A DNA stretch of 64,000 nt from Corydoras sp. C115 (Eukaryota > Chordata > Actinopteri > Siluriformes > Callichthyidae): contig JAFMOC010000016.1 in NCBI GenBank assembly GCA_019802505.1, positions 2,010,001 through 2,074,000 of the forward strand, read 5' to 3'. A program made the position numbers and the translations under genes. This document shows, one piece after another, positions 48,453 to 61,885 of the stretch (position 1 is its first letter; each line of letters opens with the position of its first letter). The notes beneath the pieces are model-generated. The model made no database searches. It was not told the DNA's origin and saw only the letters and a program-made list of their open reading frames with translations.

Positions 48453-49654
48453 ATTTGGACTATATATAAATGCAGTAAATATTCAGATCTATGATAATTG
48501 ATGATTCTACTATTGACTATGCTGGTTTCTTTGAGCTACCTAAAACCAGCACACACATTAAGTACACACTGTCAGTTTGTATTTGTGACCAAAAACAGTT
48601 TTCTTATGTTACGTCCCCCATAGCACACAGAACCTCTCTCTCCTTTTAGCATGCAGTAAAATAATAGAGCACTTGCATTTGTATTAAAATCGTCCATTGG
48701 AGAATCACTTTTATGTATAAATCAGACACTCCCGCTGAAATGCGTCCCACTTTTTTTGGTTTTTACTGATCTCTCCTCTCTGGTGTCAGCTTAATTGATA
48801 CAGCAGACTGTTTTACTGTTCTGCTGGAGACAGAGGAACATAAAAGATGGCTGCCTGAGTGCTTAAATCCAGACTGGATTTTTTTCATGTGAGCAGGTGG
48901 GAGGTAACTCGACTGTCTCAGTGGTGGAGCAGCCAGCCAATGTTTGACCATAGGTTGTCCTCACACGCACATAATACATTCAGGAACTCTTACAAGAGCC
49001 ATAAACTGTTGGTTCTAGAGTTTTTTTTTATTTATTTATTTTTTTGGCATGCAGAGCCCCAAGACTCACAACTCAACTCGGCTGTGATTTGAAGTTGCAG
49101 CCTAAAGAACGTCTGTCCTCTGTCGGGATCTACTTTGAAGAAATATGATAAATTAAACATCAGTTAAAAACATTAAAATTATTTCCTCATCTCTAAGTAA
49201 TCCTCAGTTTTTAAGACAGTTTAGTGAGCAGTGGATCCTCAAACCTTTTAAATATGCTTGAGTGAATGTAAGTTGTGGTTGGATGTGAACTGTCAGCGAT
49301 TCTTTTTAGAGTAATGTCAGAGGCAGGATTTGTACTGATTTTCATCATGATGTTGCATTACTGACAAGACTATATCTACCGAGTTACATCAGCAGCATAT
49401 AAAAGAGATTTTTTTTAACAAAAAAGGCAAAAAAATGTGTATTTTGGTTTTGGTTTTCCACTTATGGCTTTGATCCACAAACACTAAAACATATGTGTGT
49501 ATGTATATATATATATATAGTCAGTTTCCAGGTGTCTTTCAATAATTTTTGCTGCTGGAAAAGGATCTTTCCTCAGTATGTTAAACCAAATATAGAACGT
49601 AGAGGAGAAATAATGTTGGGATTGATTCAGACGACAAGAAACTTGTGTGGTAGG
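48453..49654. other. No gene recognised; short (TA)n
   Basis: A short TA run at 49502-49519. No supported gene. Confidence 0.5.
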
Positions 49655-49740
49655 TTTCAAGAAACAAAATGTCTACAGACGCTAACTCCATTGAGCGTGT
49701 CCAGTATGAACTGGACAGAGCAGTAAAAGCACATTTGTGG
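49655..49740 (+). pseudogene. Possible Tc1-like relic
   Basis: 'taactccattgagcgtgtcc' and 'agtatgaactggacagagc' read as an N-S-I-E-R-V-Q-Y-E-L-D-R stretch, like the PIE-VWYELDR region of some Tc1-type transposases. Very short. Confidence 0.35.
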
Positions 49741-51419
49741 GAACATTCTAAACAATATCTGAATTCCACTTTGGAAAAAAAAAATATTTAAAATTTATAA
49801 AAATTAATTGATTATCTTCAGCTGTTTATCTTCAGATCCACAAGAAGTGGCACTTAAATTTAATATTGTTAAATATTTTTTGCTTCTTTATTTGTTTTGT
49901 GATGTAATTTTACTACAATGTGTGTTACCTTTTTAAAAATCTCAATACAAATTCAGGAAACCTGCATACCTACACATAAAATTTGCATTCAGCCATGTTT
50001 TTTGTCCTTCTTTGTCCTTAGCTTAGCCTACTGTGTGTACATGTTTATGTGCATGCTCTTTGGACATCAGAGAGATCATAAAAGTCATGACTAATTACGT
50101 TATTCTGTCCTCCCGATAGATACCATCAGTTTTATTGTCCTATTAAGATAAATTGGGGTAACACAAGGAACCAGGAAAAAAAAAGTAGGCTGTAATTATT
50201 TTCTATTCTGTAGTTCACATTCAATAGATATTAAAAGCCCACAGCAAGCGTTATCATGAGTAAATAAGAACCTGGGCTGATTGTATAGTTCCCTTTTTAG
50301 TTCTCATCACTTTTTCATCATTCATTTTGGTTTACATTAATTCAATTCATAGTTACATTATTAAATTAAGGTGTAAAAATTGCATTATACAATCACAAGA
50401 AAAAGATTATAATGTAGTTATGTGCCTCTCAACAGAAACATCTGCCTTCATACTCTTGGATAGTGCTCTTCTTATCAAAATGCAAACATTTCTTTGTGAA
50501 ACACAGATTTAATCGTTTTTCTTTTTTTCATTTCACAACAACACTAGTGATATTGACATTACGTTAATAATCCACTTTTCTTGTGGACGATCAACATCGA
50601 GAAAATAAATATGCTGTTGCCTGTTAGAGACATGCCCTCAACAATTTTATTTTCATTAAACATGTGAAACTATCAAAGAAGCAGCAGACCGAGGTGTCGG
50701 TTTCTTAATTTTACAGTCTAATTTAATTATCCTTTTATGTAGTTGTGCATCTTTATCTTCCACTTTTCCTGTCCTAGTTAGATCTATTGTCTTGAAATTA
50801 GTAGTAAAACATACATTATTTTTTGGTTTATCACTATTACTAATGTTTTTTGATATTTCGTTTATTGTTACATTTGTAACAATGTATTGTACATTTTATT
50901 TTTTGTATTGTATTGTATAGTATTGTATTGTACTTTTATTGTACATTTGTACAGCTGTATAAAATTTACAGCTCAGAAACAAACATAAAACAAAATATAC
51001 AATATTACAGTGTCAGTCTGAGGGTAATTCATAATGAATTAGTCTTTTCCACTGTTTGCATTAGTAAGATCTGAATTAATATGTACGCAAGCCGATATGT
51101 AATGATCCTTTTTAATTAATGGTGACTTAAATGCCATTGCTTTAGAACATCAAAGTAATCATATTTAAATTTAGTCTTTATTAAATCTACCAATAACATG
51201 TATTGCAAATTCCGTGACTGCTTAACTTTTTTTTTTTTTTTTTTTTAGAATCAATCATTACTTTTTAATTCCTTATCTTAAAATTTTGTATTGAAGCGGC
51301 ATGTGTGGTTACTATTACACATTCTGAAAAGGAACAACACAGCAGAAAACTTTAGAAAGTCCTAAAGATTATTTAGCAGAGACTTGAACAACTGATGTAA
51401 GCATAGCCCAAAATAGAAC
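49741..51419. other. No gene recognised; short low-complexity runs
   Basis: An imperfect (TTGTA)n run at 50881-50945 and a T run at 51228-51246 lie in A+T-rich sequence. Confidence 0.5.
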
Positions 51420-51690
51420 AAACCTCAAGAAGTAACATAATGCCCTTCCACTGCATATCTTTTATTGCTAATGACAGCGCTGCAAGAAATACGGGCCCTG
51501 AGAATGTTAAGTGAACATTAGAAAAGGTTGCAGAGAAAGAGCTATGTCCCCCTGTGGAAACATGAAAAAATATGTTTTGGATGTTTTCCCCAGCACACTT
51601 AATGCTTCTCAACATAAATCTATCAGTAACATGTATTGCTGAGGCACATTTGAACAGCGATAGTCTCAATGGCAGAATCCGTGACTGTTT
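51420..51690. promoter_or_regulatory. Candidate non-coding island
   Basis: Balanced composition, with TGCTAATGACAGCGCTGCAA near 51466. A 98-codon minus frame crosses it without splice sites or codon bias. Inference only. Confidence 0.3.
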
Positions 51691-52059
51691 GATTTTCTTA
51701 TTTATTTAATTGATTAATTTCCCCACAATGTCATGTCTATATAGATTTTGAACAACACAAATATTAGTCTAGATTAAACTTGTGGGTTCCGAATACATCC
51801 CTGATGTTCTAATCACTCAACCTGCCATAAGTTAAATTAATTAAATGTTAATACATGGGCTTTAGACTGAAAATATGATCAGTTAAATATCAAATACTTT
51901 TTGATTCTTGACATTTTTGTGAATGTTGTTAAAGAAGGGCAAAAAATATACTGTGCACCTCAAATGTATGTTGAATGGACTCTGAATGGAGCCAGAAATT
52001 CAGTTAAGCTATGAGCATGTGTGGTATGTTCGGTCCTAACACGTCGGTTTAAATAAAGT
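51691..52059. other. No gene recognised
   Basis: A+T-rich spacer. Confidence 0.6.
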
Positions 52060-52560
52060 TCAAATGAATCCACAGGCCTGGAGAGGAAATGGTGCTTGTG
52101 TCCTCTTCAGGCATTACACCTCTCTAATGTCTCGCCCTTTAAATCCTTTTGCCTTTGACTCATCAAATGGTTGATAAAAGCTGACATATTTGTGATATCA
52201 TATAGCTCTTTTTACCAGAGTGATTTCATGCCAGATTACTGTCCTGCTTATGTCATCAAAAAATTTCAGATCACTTCCTTTACTTGTGGCAAGAACGTTT
52301 GTGTCAGTATGTGTGTCAGAACATCTAGAAATATCAGTCTGAGGTGATTTAGCCTCATATGTGTGCACAGGCTATGAAAACAGTGCAGTCGTTGCCAGAG
52401 CCTGACATTTTAATGGTTACGCTGGGTGTCCAGCCAAGATTTTGAGCAGCTTTTCATTCATTAGCTGTTACACATATTTGCTGGCATATGTGTCCCTGCC
52501 AGTTAAAAGACCTCTGTTCTAATGAGGATTGCGTTCACAGGCCCACCTGTTGAACAAATT
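52060..52560. promoter_or_regulatory. Candidate non-coding island
   Basis: More balanced than its flanks, with a TGACTCAT AP-1-type site near 52157. No reading frame. Inference only. Confidence 0.25.
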
Positions 52561-54604
52561 CACATTTTAAAACTTCTGAATCTTTGTGCTTCAAACTTTT
52601 AAGATTAAATGCAGGCTCAAATCTTTTGAGCACAGCTTAGCCAACAGTTCTGATGTTCAGTGGAAGCTGGCCAGATTAAACTGATTGGCGTGAAATCCAA
52701 AAGACAACTGCAGTAACCAGTCAGACCAACTCATGACCTTGTGGGTAGCAAAATATACACTGGGAGGCCCAACAAATCGCAGACTATACTTCTTTTAACC
52801 ACAAGTCTTCCTTTCTAATCTCAAACCAGGTGCCTCAGCTTTGAAAAGTAAGACTGTTTAACCTTAAACTCCATGCCTATTAAAATATAGATTTGCAGGG
52901 GTTAAGTGAAATCAGCTAGGGATTATTTGGTGTTGGATGTCAGCATGTTTGTCTATGAATTAATCAGTTTTTGATCCTAGCTAATTGACATTTTGACCTT
53001 AAAGTAAACTTGACCGATAAAAGGGAAAATGATCATGTCAGGGAAATTGATTGGGGGTCAGACTTGAAACAAAGGTAAAAGATTAATAATAATTGTTTTT
53101 CATATCTCAGCCTGATCTATGATTGTCCTTATGATTTTGTGAATTGCAGAGATCAGTTTGATTCAATTGTGCTGCATTGGGTCTTGGAAGTGACTCATGA
53201 AACTGGACTCGGCTTTGTGGAAAACGTAAAATCTGAGTTTTTCTAGATTTGCATCTCTGTGTCCAGTACAGTTTTACATGCATTTTGAAAATTAAACTTA
53301 TAACTGTTTGATTTCTGTTTTATTTCTGTAGCTTCTGCAGATCAGCATGATGAGAAACTTTCCAGAGAAAACAAATTCCTTAGTAGAACAAAATAATTTA
53401 CAATCAATAAAGCTTTCCCAGCAAAAGGAAGACAGTCATTGGTAAAGCAAGATGCTGATAAACAGGAAGTTGGGAGGATCAGCTTGCTCTTAAACACTTG
53501 AGCACTCCAGCTCTCAATATCCTCGGGAGGTTAACCAATCAGTGTGAGGCACTCGAAGATCTTTAGATCAATACTCACAGGTGGGTCAAAAAGAAGTCTT
53601 TAAAAATACTTGTGGTATCCCAACAGTATAAAGAATGGAAGACCAGACTAGTTGGTCAATGGATCAATCTGTTTCCATTTGGAGATGCATCTCTCAAGGT
53701 GATGCTCTGGCCAAAGGTGAGCAAGCAAAATTACATGCTTGAAAACTCACCAGCACACCTAATTAGATAAGTTGGGTAAAGGTAAGCATTACAAATGCTG
53801 GCATGCTGCATCTGAGTGGGAGGGATGAGAGTCTGTCTGGTGTCTGAGCCAGAAGACAGCTGTTTGTTCCCTGTGCTCAATACTAGACTAATAGGCAAAG
53901 CAGTTCTGTCTCATGTCTCTGAGCCTGGCTGGAGGGGATCTATTGATAATCTCCACAAGGATGTCTCAATTCCCACAAGGACTCCCAGACCAGGTCCCCG
54001 AAAGCGATTAGGCTTTCGAATCTGACACCGTTGTACAATTAAGAAGCACTACACACCTACCTACAGTTCCAAGCACCTCGAGGGCTTGTGCAAAAAAGAA
54101 CAGTGTTGCTTGTTCTGCAGGTCAGAGCCCAAATTGTGTCAGAAGTGCTAATTTTGCTCCAAAAACCAACTGAGCAGCAAGCAATGAAAACATTAGTTAA
54201 TTGTTTCTCAAAAGTTGTGCACTATTTTTCTAAGTGTGCTACATATTACCACTGCAGGATTTAGTGCATTAGGGTTCTCTAACAAAATGGTTGAAATGAT
54301 CTTTATAAGCAAGTCAAAGTATAAGCATGACATGCTGGAACTGAAATAGTCCAATGTTCAAAACAAACAGAACAATACAATAACAGTTTTATTGTAGACT
54401 GAGTGGGCCAAGGCAAGGGATACGTGGAAAGAGATCTAGAATGGCATCTTTCCCAGGGTGTCATAAAATGTGCTTCTGCTGTAATGATGCATCACCACAG
54501 CAAAATCCCAGAATCCCACCACATGGCTGGGAATCTGCACCCTGCATTATACCATTCCTACTGGTACACTGTTCCATTCTGGAGGAGAATAAAACTTCAA
54601 ACAC
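52561..54604. other. No gene recognised
   Basis: Average-composition sequence. The frame at 53816-54025 is in a G+C-richer patch but has no acceptor or donor I trust and no known protein. Confidence 0.45.
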
Positions 54605-54987
54605 TGAACTGTCTATAACAGGGTACATATATAACAGGGTACACCTTCAAAATCCTGTTAATTATCTTACCTGTATATAATATTTGTAGAACCATATATA
54701 CATTTGTATAATCATGTCTAAAGCTTTTTATTCTCACCTGTATATCATTTTATAGTTTATAGTCCCTCTACTTAACCTACATATCATTGTACTATTATAT
54801 ATATAGTCAAATCTATTTTTCTATAGTTTATATATATATTGTATCTATTGTAAATTCCGCACTTGCCACTTTGAGTTTCTGGTTGGATACTAAACTAAAC
54901 TAAACTAAAAACACTATATTTTGTTGCCTTGCACATGTACATGTGTAATTATAAAGTTGAATCCAATCTAATCTAATCTTATCTAAT
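54605..54987 (+). repeat. Probable 3' end of a non-LTR retrotransposon
   Basis: A pyrimidine/TATA-rich untranslated-like stretch ends in 'ttccgcacttgccactttga', 'gtttctggttggatactaaa', 'ttttgttgccttgcacatgt' and a terminal 'ataaagttgaatccaatcta' with (CTAAT)n. I recognise this ending from teleost LINE-derived repeats. A (CTAAA)n run at 54890-54908 lies within it. Confidence 0.6.
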
Positions 54988-57475
54988 TAGCATGTCCATT
55001 AACTTCAAGTTACATGTTTGAAACAATAATTTGTAAAGACCAAAGAAACCAAACCAAACCAAAGAAAATTCAGTGAGAATGTCATTATATTTAAACACTG
55101 CTTCTCATGGCATGATTGCAAAGTACTAAGGTGTTGTACGATCTACAGGTGGTAATATCATTAAGATTCAGGGAATCAGGAAAAAGCATGAACTCATGAC
55201 CATTGCACCCACAAGGGAGTATTGTTTAAGAAACCATCATGCATCAGTGATAGTGCAACAGGATGCAGAGTACGCTGGAAAATTTCAAAGATCAAAAATG
55301 AAAATTTGGTTGGATTTCGGGGCTGATATTGGACGGTACAGGAAAATGTGTAACAGGAAAGTGTAAATTAGCAGGACAACATCATAGGGGTTTGCAGTGC
55401 AACTTCACAGAAATAAGAGACAGATTTAAACTCCAGGCAGTTATATTTAACTAATAGACCTAAATTTGTCACTGAAAACCTTCCCATTTCACTGTTAAAT
55501 AACAGTTTAATTTAACTAACAAATTATGGATTTTGGTTTTTATTACATTTTAACATTTGCCCTGTGATTAATTGGCAACCTGTTAAATACAGATTCATAG
55601 ATATTTTAATATAACATTTTCAGGTCATAAATAATGATAAAGAAATCTAAAAATACTTCAATACAAGTATAAGACCCAAATAAAACACTGTGCTTCCAAA
55701 ATATAATATTATATGTATATTAATAGTAAAATGTTTAAGTGCTAGAGCAAAAGTACTTTATCAGTTCATTGATTGACTACATCATAATAAATGGAGTATG
55801 TTACTATTGTAGCTGCAAGTAGCTGGAGCTATAAATACAGCAATTTAAACATGTATTAAAAATAAAATTGGAAGTGACAGTAAAAAAAAAAAAACAGTGT
55901 GGCTTTACAAAATAAAGTACTTAAGTAAATGTTCTTTCTTACTGTCCATCACTGCAGAACTGTTGATGACTTCTTAAAATAATACTCATATTTCAAAATA
56001 ATTCAAGGATCAAAGTTTTAAGGTACCAGCTTTTAAAAAAACATGAACTGGTTATAAATAAACTGACAAATTGTATTTGGACTTCCTAATTAAATGAGGT
56101 CATGTATTTGACAGAAACTATTAAAGCTTTGATTTCTGATCTCTTAAAATCCTGGATCTAAACAACCAGACTCATCCAAATCAAACTAAATATGTTATCA
56201 CCTTCAGACAGAAGCCAATCCCATTGGACGTAGCAAGACCTGTAAGTGGGTCAACAAGAATCTAGTGGCCAAAGTGCACTGCAGGTGAAACTCGGCCAGA
56301 ACCCACGAGCTGACCGTGCTGCTTGACAAGGATTAAGTAACAGAGTGCGATAGGTTAGTCCTCATTTTTCTGAATCTCTCTGGCAGCTTTACCGTTGTTC
56401 ACAAAGGAATTTCAAGGTCATGCTCTATGGCTTTGCACAAGTAGAGGCAGAGACATAAGGAGGCTTAAGGAGGCTGGTGTCATAAAGGGATAAAGAAAAT
56501 ATATTACTACAATCAACACTATGCAGTAAGTAACCTTTTGAGTCTTGGGGAAAATAACAGGTTATAAAGTGTAAAGTTTGTGGTTGCTGTAGTTAGAGAT
56601 TCTCAGGATCCCAGGCTCAAACAAGACCCCAATGTGCAAATACAAAGCCCGACTCCAGCCAATAATTAGAGACAGTGTAATAATCAATACAAATAAAATA
56701 CCTGGAACCACCAGTTGTTTATTGCTTTAAAGCCTAAAAAATCTAAAATAAAAATAAATTTGTATGAGGGAAACAAGTTTTTATAACATAATGTGTTTTA
56801 CATATGTCTTTAATATTTATTACAAAATTAACTGATGCATGGGAAAACACTGTATCTACCCCCACACACACTTCATAAGCATTAACATACAGAATTTCCA
56901 CCTGAACAATAAACCTCCAGAAGCTTCCTTTGCAAACTGCAATTCTAACACTTATCTACTGTCATAGAGGGCATTCTAATAAATTACTAACATCAATTAA
57001 AGAGCCATTAACATGTTCTTGGTTGTGCTTAGCATTGGCACATTGCAATCTCCACTGGCACTTGCGAACCAGCTAAGGAAATACGTGGCAGAGCTGCGAA
57101 AACACTAACACGGCAGTTTCGGTTTCTCTGTTCAAACACAAAGCTCTGCAGTGCTGAAAAATCTCTAGATGTTAAAAATGTTAAATCAACAATAAAGACT
57201 ATAGATGTCATTGAAGTAAAATGATAAATAAGTAGTGCATGTCAATTTTTAAATCATATAAATAGTATAAATAAATTCAAGTATTTTAATATGCAGCAGT
57301 TTTCCCCTTACTGTGTTTATACACAGACATGTAAAAAAAACATGTTAAAAGGTTCTAGAGATGATGTCATAGAAGAACTCTGGATTCGTTTCAGTTTTTG
57401 TTGTTGTTGTCATGAAAAATTAGAGAATCTTTTTTTTCTGTAAATGTTTTCATGGAAGAGTCATTTTGGTAAAAA
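54988..57475. other. No gene recognised
   Basis: A (CCAAA)n run at 55037-55067. The stretch 56190-56430 is G+C-richer with a possible 34-base exon, treated as a finding. The minus frame at 57029-57211 ends in CQC but has no support. Part of the right end may be 3' untranslated sequence of the minus-strand exon at 58134-58242. Confidence 0.4.
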
Positions 57476-57501
57476 GATGATGATAATGATGATGATGATG
57501 A
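57476..57501. repeat. (GAT)n microsatellite
   Basis: About eight units with one AAT variant. Confidence 0.95.
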
Positions 57502-58133
57502 AGGTGCCTGTGATGAAAACGTTTTTCACAGAACCTTGTCTAGATCCATTATGGGGGAATGGAATTGGTTGCATTGCTGCAGAATTCCTGTCTGATGTCT
57601 TCAAAGACAAAACAATCCTTTAATCCAGGCTTAAAACATAAAGAAACAAAATATAAAGCCTCAGTTCATTTATCCAGTGTCTTAAAACGGAAAAATAAGA
57701 ATTACTATATCTCTTATACATAATGTTAAATTAATTATGAAAGAAAGCAGCACCAGCCATTGGCAAGCAGCAACAAACAAAACTGCATTTCTCCTCCTCA
57801 TTCTTAAACATAGGGCATATACACTAATTTCATTCCATCTAAAATTGATTAAAACATTCACCGTTATTGACATAGCTAAAAGTGTTGCAATGTTCCTGAT
57901 CAGAGGTCCATAATGGTAAAGAGTTTGTTACAGTACCGATGAACGGTAGCACGTTTTACCACAAACCCACAGGCACGACCCCAACTCAAGGGACAGACTG
58001 CCAATAACTAAAACTAACAAAGCAGACTGGCAAAATCCCTTTTCACATGCTTCCAGAGTGGGAGGTGGGGGTTGGATAGCGAAGGGACCTGGTCCTCAGT
58101 TCTCCCCAGAACGCTATCTGTTTCCAGGGTGGA
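57502..58133 (-). other. Possible 3' untranslated region of the minus-strand exon
   Basis: This follows the stop codon of the exon at 58134-58242. No AATAAA was seen on the minus strand close by, so the end of the transcript is not placed. Confidence 0.3.
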
Positions 58134-58242
58134 TTAGAAGTGGCCCATGCGAGTGGTGAAGAGGCTACGGGAAGCCACGTTCCGGCCCAAGCTGGAGGAA
58201 GGCCACTTAATGATAAACTGGGAGGTCACTGGCAGCAGATAC
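58134..58242 (-). CDS. Candidate terminal coding exon of an unidentified gene (partial)
   Basis: Read on minus, the exon follows a textbook acceptor: a CTAAC branch-point sequence near 58283, a long pyrimidine-rich tract and CACAG ending at 58243. Its first base completes a split codon. The next 35 codons read from YLLPVTSQFIIKW to SLFTTRMGHF and end in TAA at 58134-58136. About three quarters of the codons end in G or C, unlike the local A+T-rich background. I do not recognise the protein. Upstream exons must lie to the right, and I found no convincing partner between 58.3 and 64 kb that ends in the right phase. The plus strand of the same segment is also open with high third-position G+C, so strand is likely but not certain. 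Confidence 0.5.
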
Positions 58243-59689
58243 CTGTGCAGATGGAAGTGAGAAAGAACAGGCAGAGTTAGATATGAGAGAGAGGAGAGAG
58301 GGTTACACAAAAACCAAAAGGTCACATAGGTGATCAGGCCACATTTGCAATCTGACAACACAGACAGTCAATTTCCTCTGGCCTGACAGTGTCCAACATG
58401 ACCCCCTGCAGCCTGGCTGTGTTCTCCTGCGCTAATATGTCTGTTTTAAATAATGGTTTTGTATTTTGGTGCCTCACAGGCCTTAACTAAAAGTAAACTT
58501 GCACTAAGACCATGTCAGCATGCAGAACAACACATAGCTAATTATCGTCCATGTATGTATGTATGTAATGTTCATGTAAGGACCCTAAGGACTGGTGTAA
58601 ATCAGCTATCTGTGTACTGTCTGTGTATTATTTTGATGGTTAACACAAAACATTGCTTCTTATGCATAATCATACTGGGCACAAAAACGGCTTTGTGCCA
58701 CGGGCTTCCCAATGTAACATGGTACTTGTGACACTCCAGCTTGTATAATATCCTCAAGACAAATTAGGCATGCTTCTCTTCTATGTGTACTAAAAAAGAC
58801 TTGCTCTGCAGCAATGCTCCTGCCATACCCTGGAGACCTGCGAAAAGTCAAATTAACTTCATTTAGTTCAACAAGAATGCCCTTGAAACAGCTCAGGAGT
58901 ACTGGTGCTTGTCAAGCAGGTGTCTAAGAATGTAGATTAACTACCCTCAGTACATCGGGCTCGTTCAGCAGAGTACAATAATGAAATCAGGCGGGAGGAC
59001 CAACCTTCTCTTATGTGTTCTTTTACTACTAAAAAAAAACAGTATGTACATGAAAGCATGGTGGAATGGCATGCCTTATTTGTGGAATTTCACGCCTTAT
59101 ATATATAAAAAATTGCATAGTTTTTGGTTTTAATGATGCCATTTTTTGTCTTCTCATGATTAACTTATAGAAACTGTGATACGAATTTGCGAATTACAAT
59201 TCTTTTGGGTTTTTCTACTTTTTTTACTTATCGATCTAATATCTATTTAATCTAAATAATCTATCTATCTGAAGCTGTCCAGATTTTCAAAACTGTAAAT
59301 ATTACAAAAATAATGAGGTGTAAAAATTAAAAGTAATGAATAAAATGCTCCCACGCTTCACTGGCTGTGAAAAGAATTACCTGTGAACCACAGACACATA
59401 AAAATTTGTATTTAAGAAATATTTTGCAATAAAAAACTAATCAAGGTGCTGCTGTCCTGTCCTGTCCTATATAATTCTGTCTGTCTTGTATAATTGAACA
59501 GCTAATCGTCCTTAGTCCTACTGATGTAAAAACAATATCACACCCACGATGAGACAACCTACTTAAAGAAATTAAATAAACTAGTGAATCAGAAAATTCA
59601 AAAATAAGCAGCAAATAAAGAGATTATTCTTCCACCAGCTAGAAACCAAGAGCATTTTTAAGGCACATGATTATAAATAATGGTCTATA
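58243..59689. other. Probable intron sequence, no other feature recognised
   Basis: A+T-rich sequence to the right of the candidate exon. A (GTAT)n-like run at 58553-58566 and an A run at 59030 are the only low-complexity features. Confidence 0.4.
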
Positions 59690-60190
59690 CACTCACCACC
59701 TACTTTATTAAATACGCCCTTTCTTCTACGCTCATTGCAAATTGTTCAGCTTCACTTACCTAATAGATGCACTTTGTAATTCTAAAATTACAGTCTGTGT
59801 TTCATCTTCCCTTTTTTGCATACTATGTTAGTCCCCTTTATTTTGTTCCATAATGGTCAGGACCCCCATAGATCGGGTATTATTTGCATAGTGGATAATT
59901 TGGCACTGTGGTGACACTGATATTGAGTTTGTGTATTAGCGTGTTGCACTGCTATAATGACAACACAGCAGTGCAACAAGAGTTGATGTGTCCACTTACT
60001 AAGCACTCTACACACATCTACACAACTCCTCCTTATAGATGTAAAAATCACACTTGCTGCAATTTGTGTTAGTCATCTCTTAATCCCTAATCAGTGCTCA
60101 CAGAAAATTGCCTACAGGATAATGCTGAATACATTTATTTTCAATCCAGCAGTGACATCGAGGTGTTTAGAAAACCATGATGCACTGTAG
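59690..60190. mobile_element. Fold-back DNA element, degraded
   Basis: The left arm 'cactcaccacctactttatt', 'aatggtcaggaccccc', 'gggtattatttgcatag' and 'ggcactgtggtgacactgat' matches the left arm at 16832-17040. Relics of the centre and right arm include 'acacagcagtgcaac' and 'cagcagtgacatcgaggtgt' near 60155. Confidence 0.7.
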
Positions 60191-61667
60191 ACCACACTCT
60201 GTTATTGTAGGATTAAAGAAGAACTGGAACAAAAGTCAATGCGTGTTGAGACAAACAGGTATATCTAAAAAAGAGGCCTGTAAGTATATATTTACACATG
60301 GATTTGTTATTTAAATGGTTAATAAACCAAATAATTTGCAATTAGATTGCGTTATGTCTTGATCAATCAAAATAACAGGTTTAACTGGTTTAAAATGACT
60401 CCAATAGCTGAAATAACTCAGATAATCATTCTGTACAACTGACCAGCAGTGTCCAAGAATAAATAAAAAATACACCACTGTCTACACCAAAGGAAACCAT
60501 ACATAAAATTGCAAAATGGAATTGGTACTGCAAGTTCAGCGATATGTAAACCCCTATAACAACTGTAGTATCTCCAATTCACCTATCAGCAGTCATTGGA
60601 TAGGAAGGAAAACACACTCAGGAACATGGAGGACATGCAGTCTTCACACAGAAAGTGCTTGCTTCAGAAAGAGTCAAATCATGGACCTTCTTGCTGACCA
60701 CTGCACCATGAGGTTGCTACATCTTACACTAGTAAATGTCTAATTGATTGGGAGCTAAGAAATCTAAAAACGTTTAGTTCTGCTTTAGTTGTGTGAGTAG
60801 GTTTTCAGTTATAACATTTATAGTAGAGTTAAAACCTATTATGTAAAACAAATGGTAGGTCCCCATACACTGTCCACTTGCTGCTAATCAGATATTAATG
60901 TTACGAATAATTGTAGAGCTATTCATGTACCTCCATAGTCTTCAGAACCTCTCAGCTTCATTTAAAGAATTCTCAGAGGAAGCACTGTCCAAATGAGGAA
61001 GATTGTAAAAGTCTGTGTGACTCACAGTCCAATCAGGCTGCTGGCAATATTTAATGGGACCTGTGCAATGCCTCCACCAAGTATTTATCTTTTGATCATT
61101 GAAGATTTCTTAGAAATACCTGGCAGCACTAAATCCCCTGAGATCCAGCAGCTGCCTGACTGTGGATTACACACACTGAAAAACCAGCAGCCTATTTAAA
61201 ATATACATTAAGCACTACAACTGGCATAATGCTATCTGAAGACAGTGAGCTCTATGTTGGCGTGATAGAAAGAGATCTATTATAGTTCTTTTAACATCTT
61301 TAAACTCAAAAGATGACAAGGGAACTGGTGTAATTACAGAGCAAGACTGCACCATTAAAGAACTGCAAAAAAGTAAGTAAAAGTAAGTAAATAAATTATT
61401 CTAATTTAAAAAAGAAGACATTTGTAAGCCTCTTATACAGTTAGATACTTTAACCAATTATTATCAAGTTTAATCATCTTCTACTTACACCTGCCAGACT
61501 AATTTCCTCAGAATAAAACTTTATCTTGATGATTTCACAAATAAATCATGATAACACAAAAAGGTTCTGATGGTGGGGGTGGGTAAAAGGTATGTTCAAA
61601 AGACTCTGGGATAAAGACATGGGTTAGGAGAAAAATACAAAAAGATATTAAACTTTATAGCCTTATG
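60191..61667. other. No gene recognised
   Basis: Average to A+T-rich. A short (AAGT)n run is at 61372-61391. Plus frames at 60516-60743 and 60993-61199 lack splice sites and known matches. Confidence 0.45.
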
Positions 61668-61885
61668 CATGGTAGCTTAGTGGTTAGGGTGCTAGGGAGC
61701 CATGAATCTAAAATAAATTCCTGAGTCCACTAAATTTATCAATGTGGGCCCTTGAGCAAGGTCCTTAACACTCATTGCTCCATTGGTGCTGTATCACAGC
61801 TGACTCAGTGCGCTGATCCCAATCATCAACCCATCAACCTGGGGTATTTAAGTTGCTTTGAATAAGCAAATTAACTGTATTAAAA
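61668..61885 (+). repeat. SINE family 2 copy
   Basis: A-box-like TAGCTTAGTGGTTAGGGTGC at the head. The block 'gggcccttgagcaaggtcct' with 'taacactcattgctcc' and the tail 'gctgtatcacagctgactca' with 'gtgcgctgatccc' follow. The B box is disrupted. Confidence 0.8.

Noticed and set aside
58140..58260. Plus-strand coding reading of the 58.1 kb segment (WPMRVVKRLREATF...)
   Set aside because: The frame has a stop directly upstream and only a poor acceptor, whereas the minus reading has a full branch point, pyrimidine tract, CAG and terminal stop. Kept as an alternative, not as a feature.
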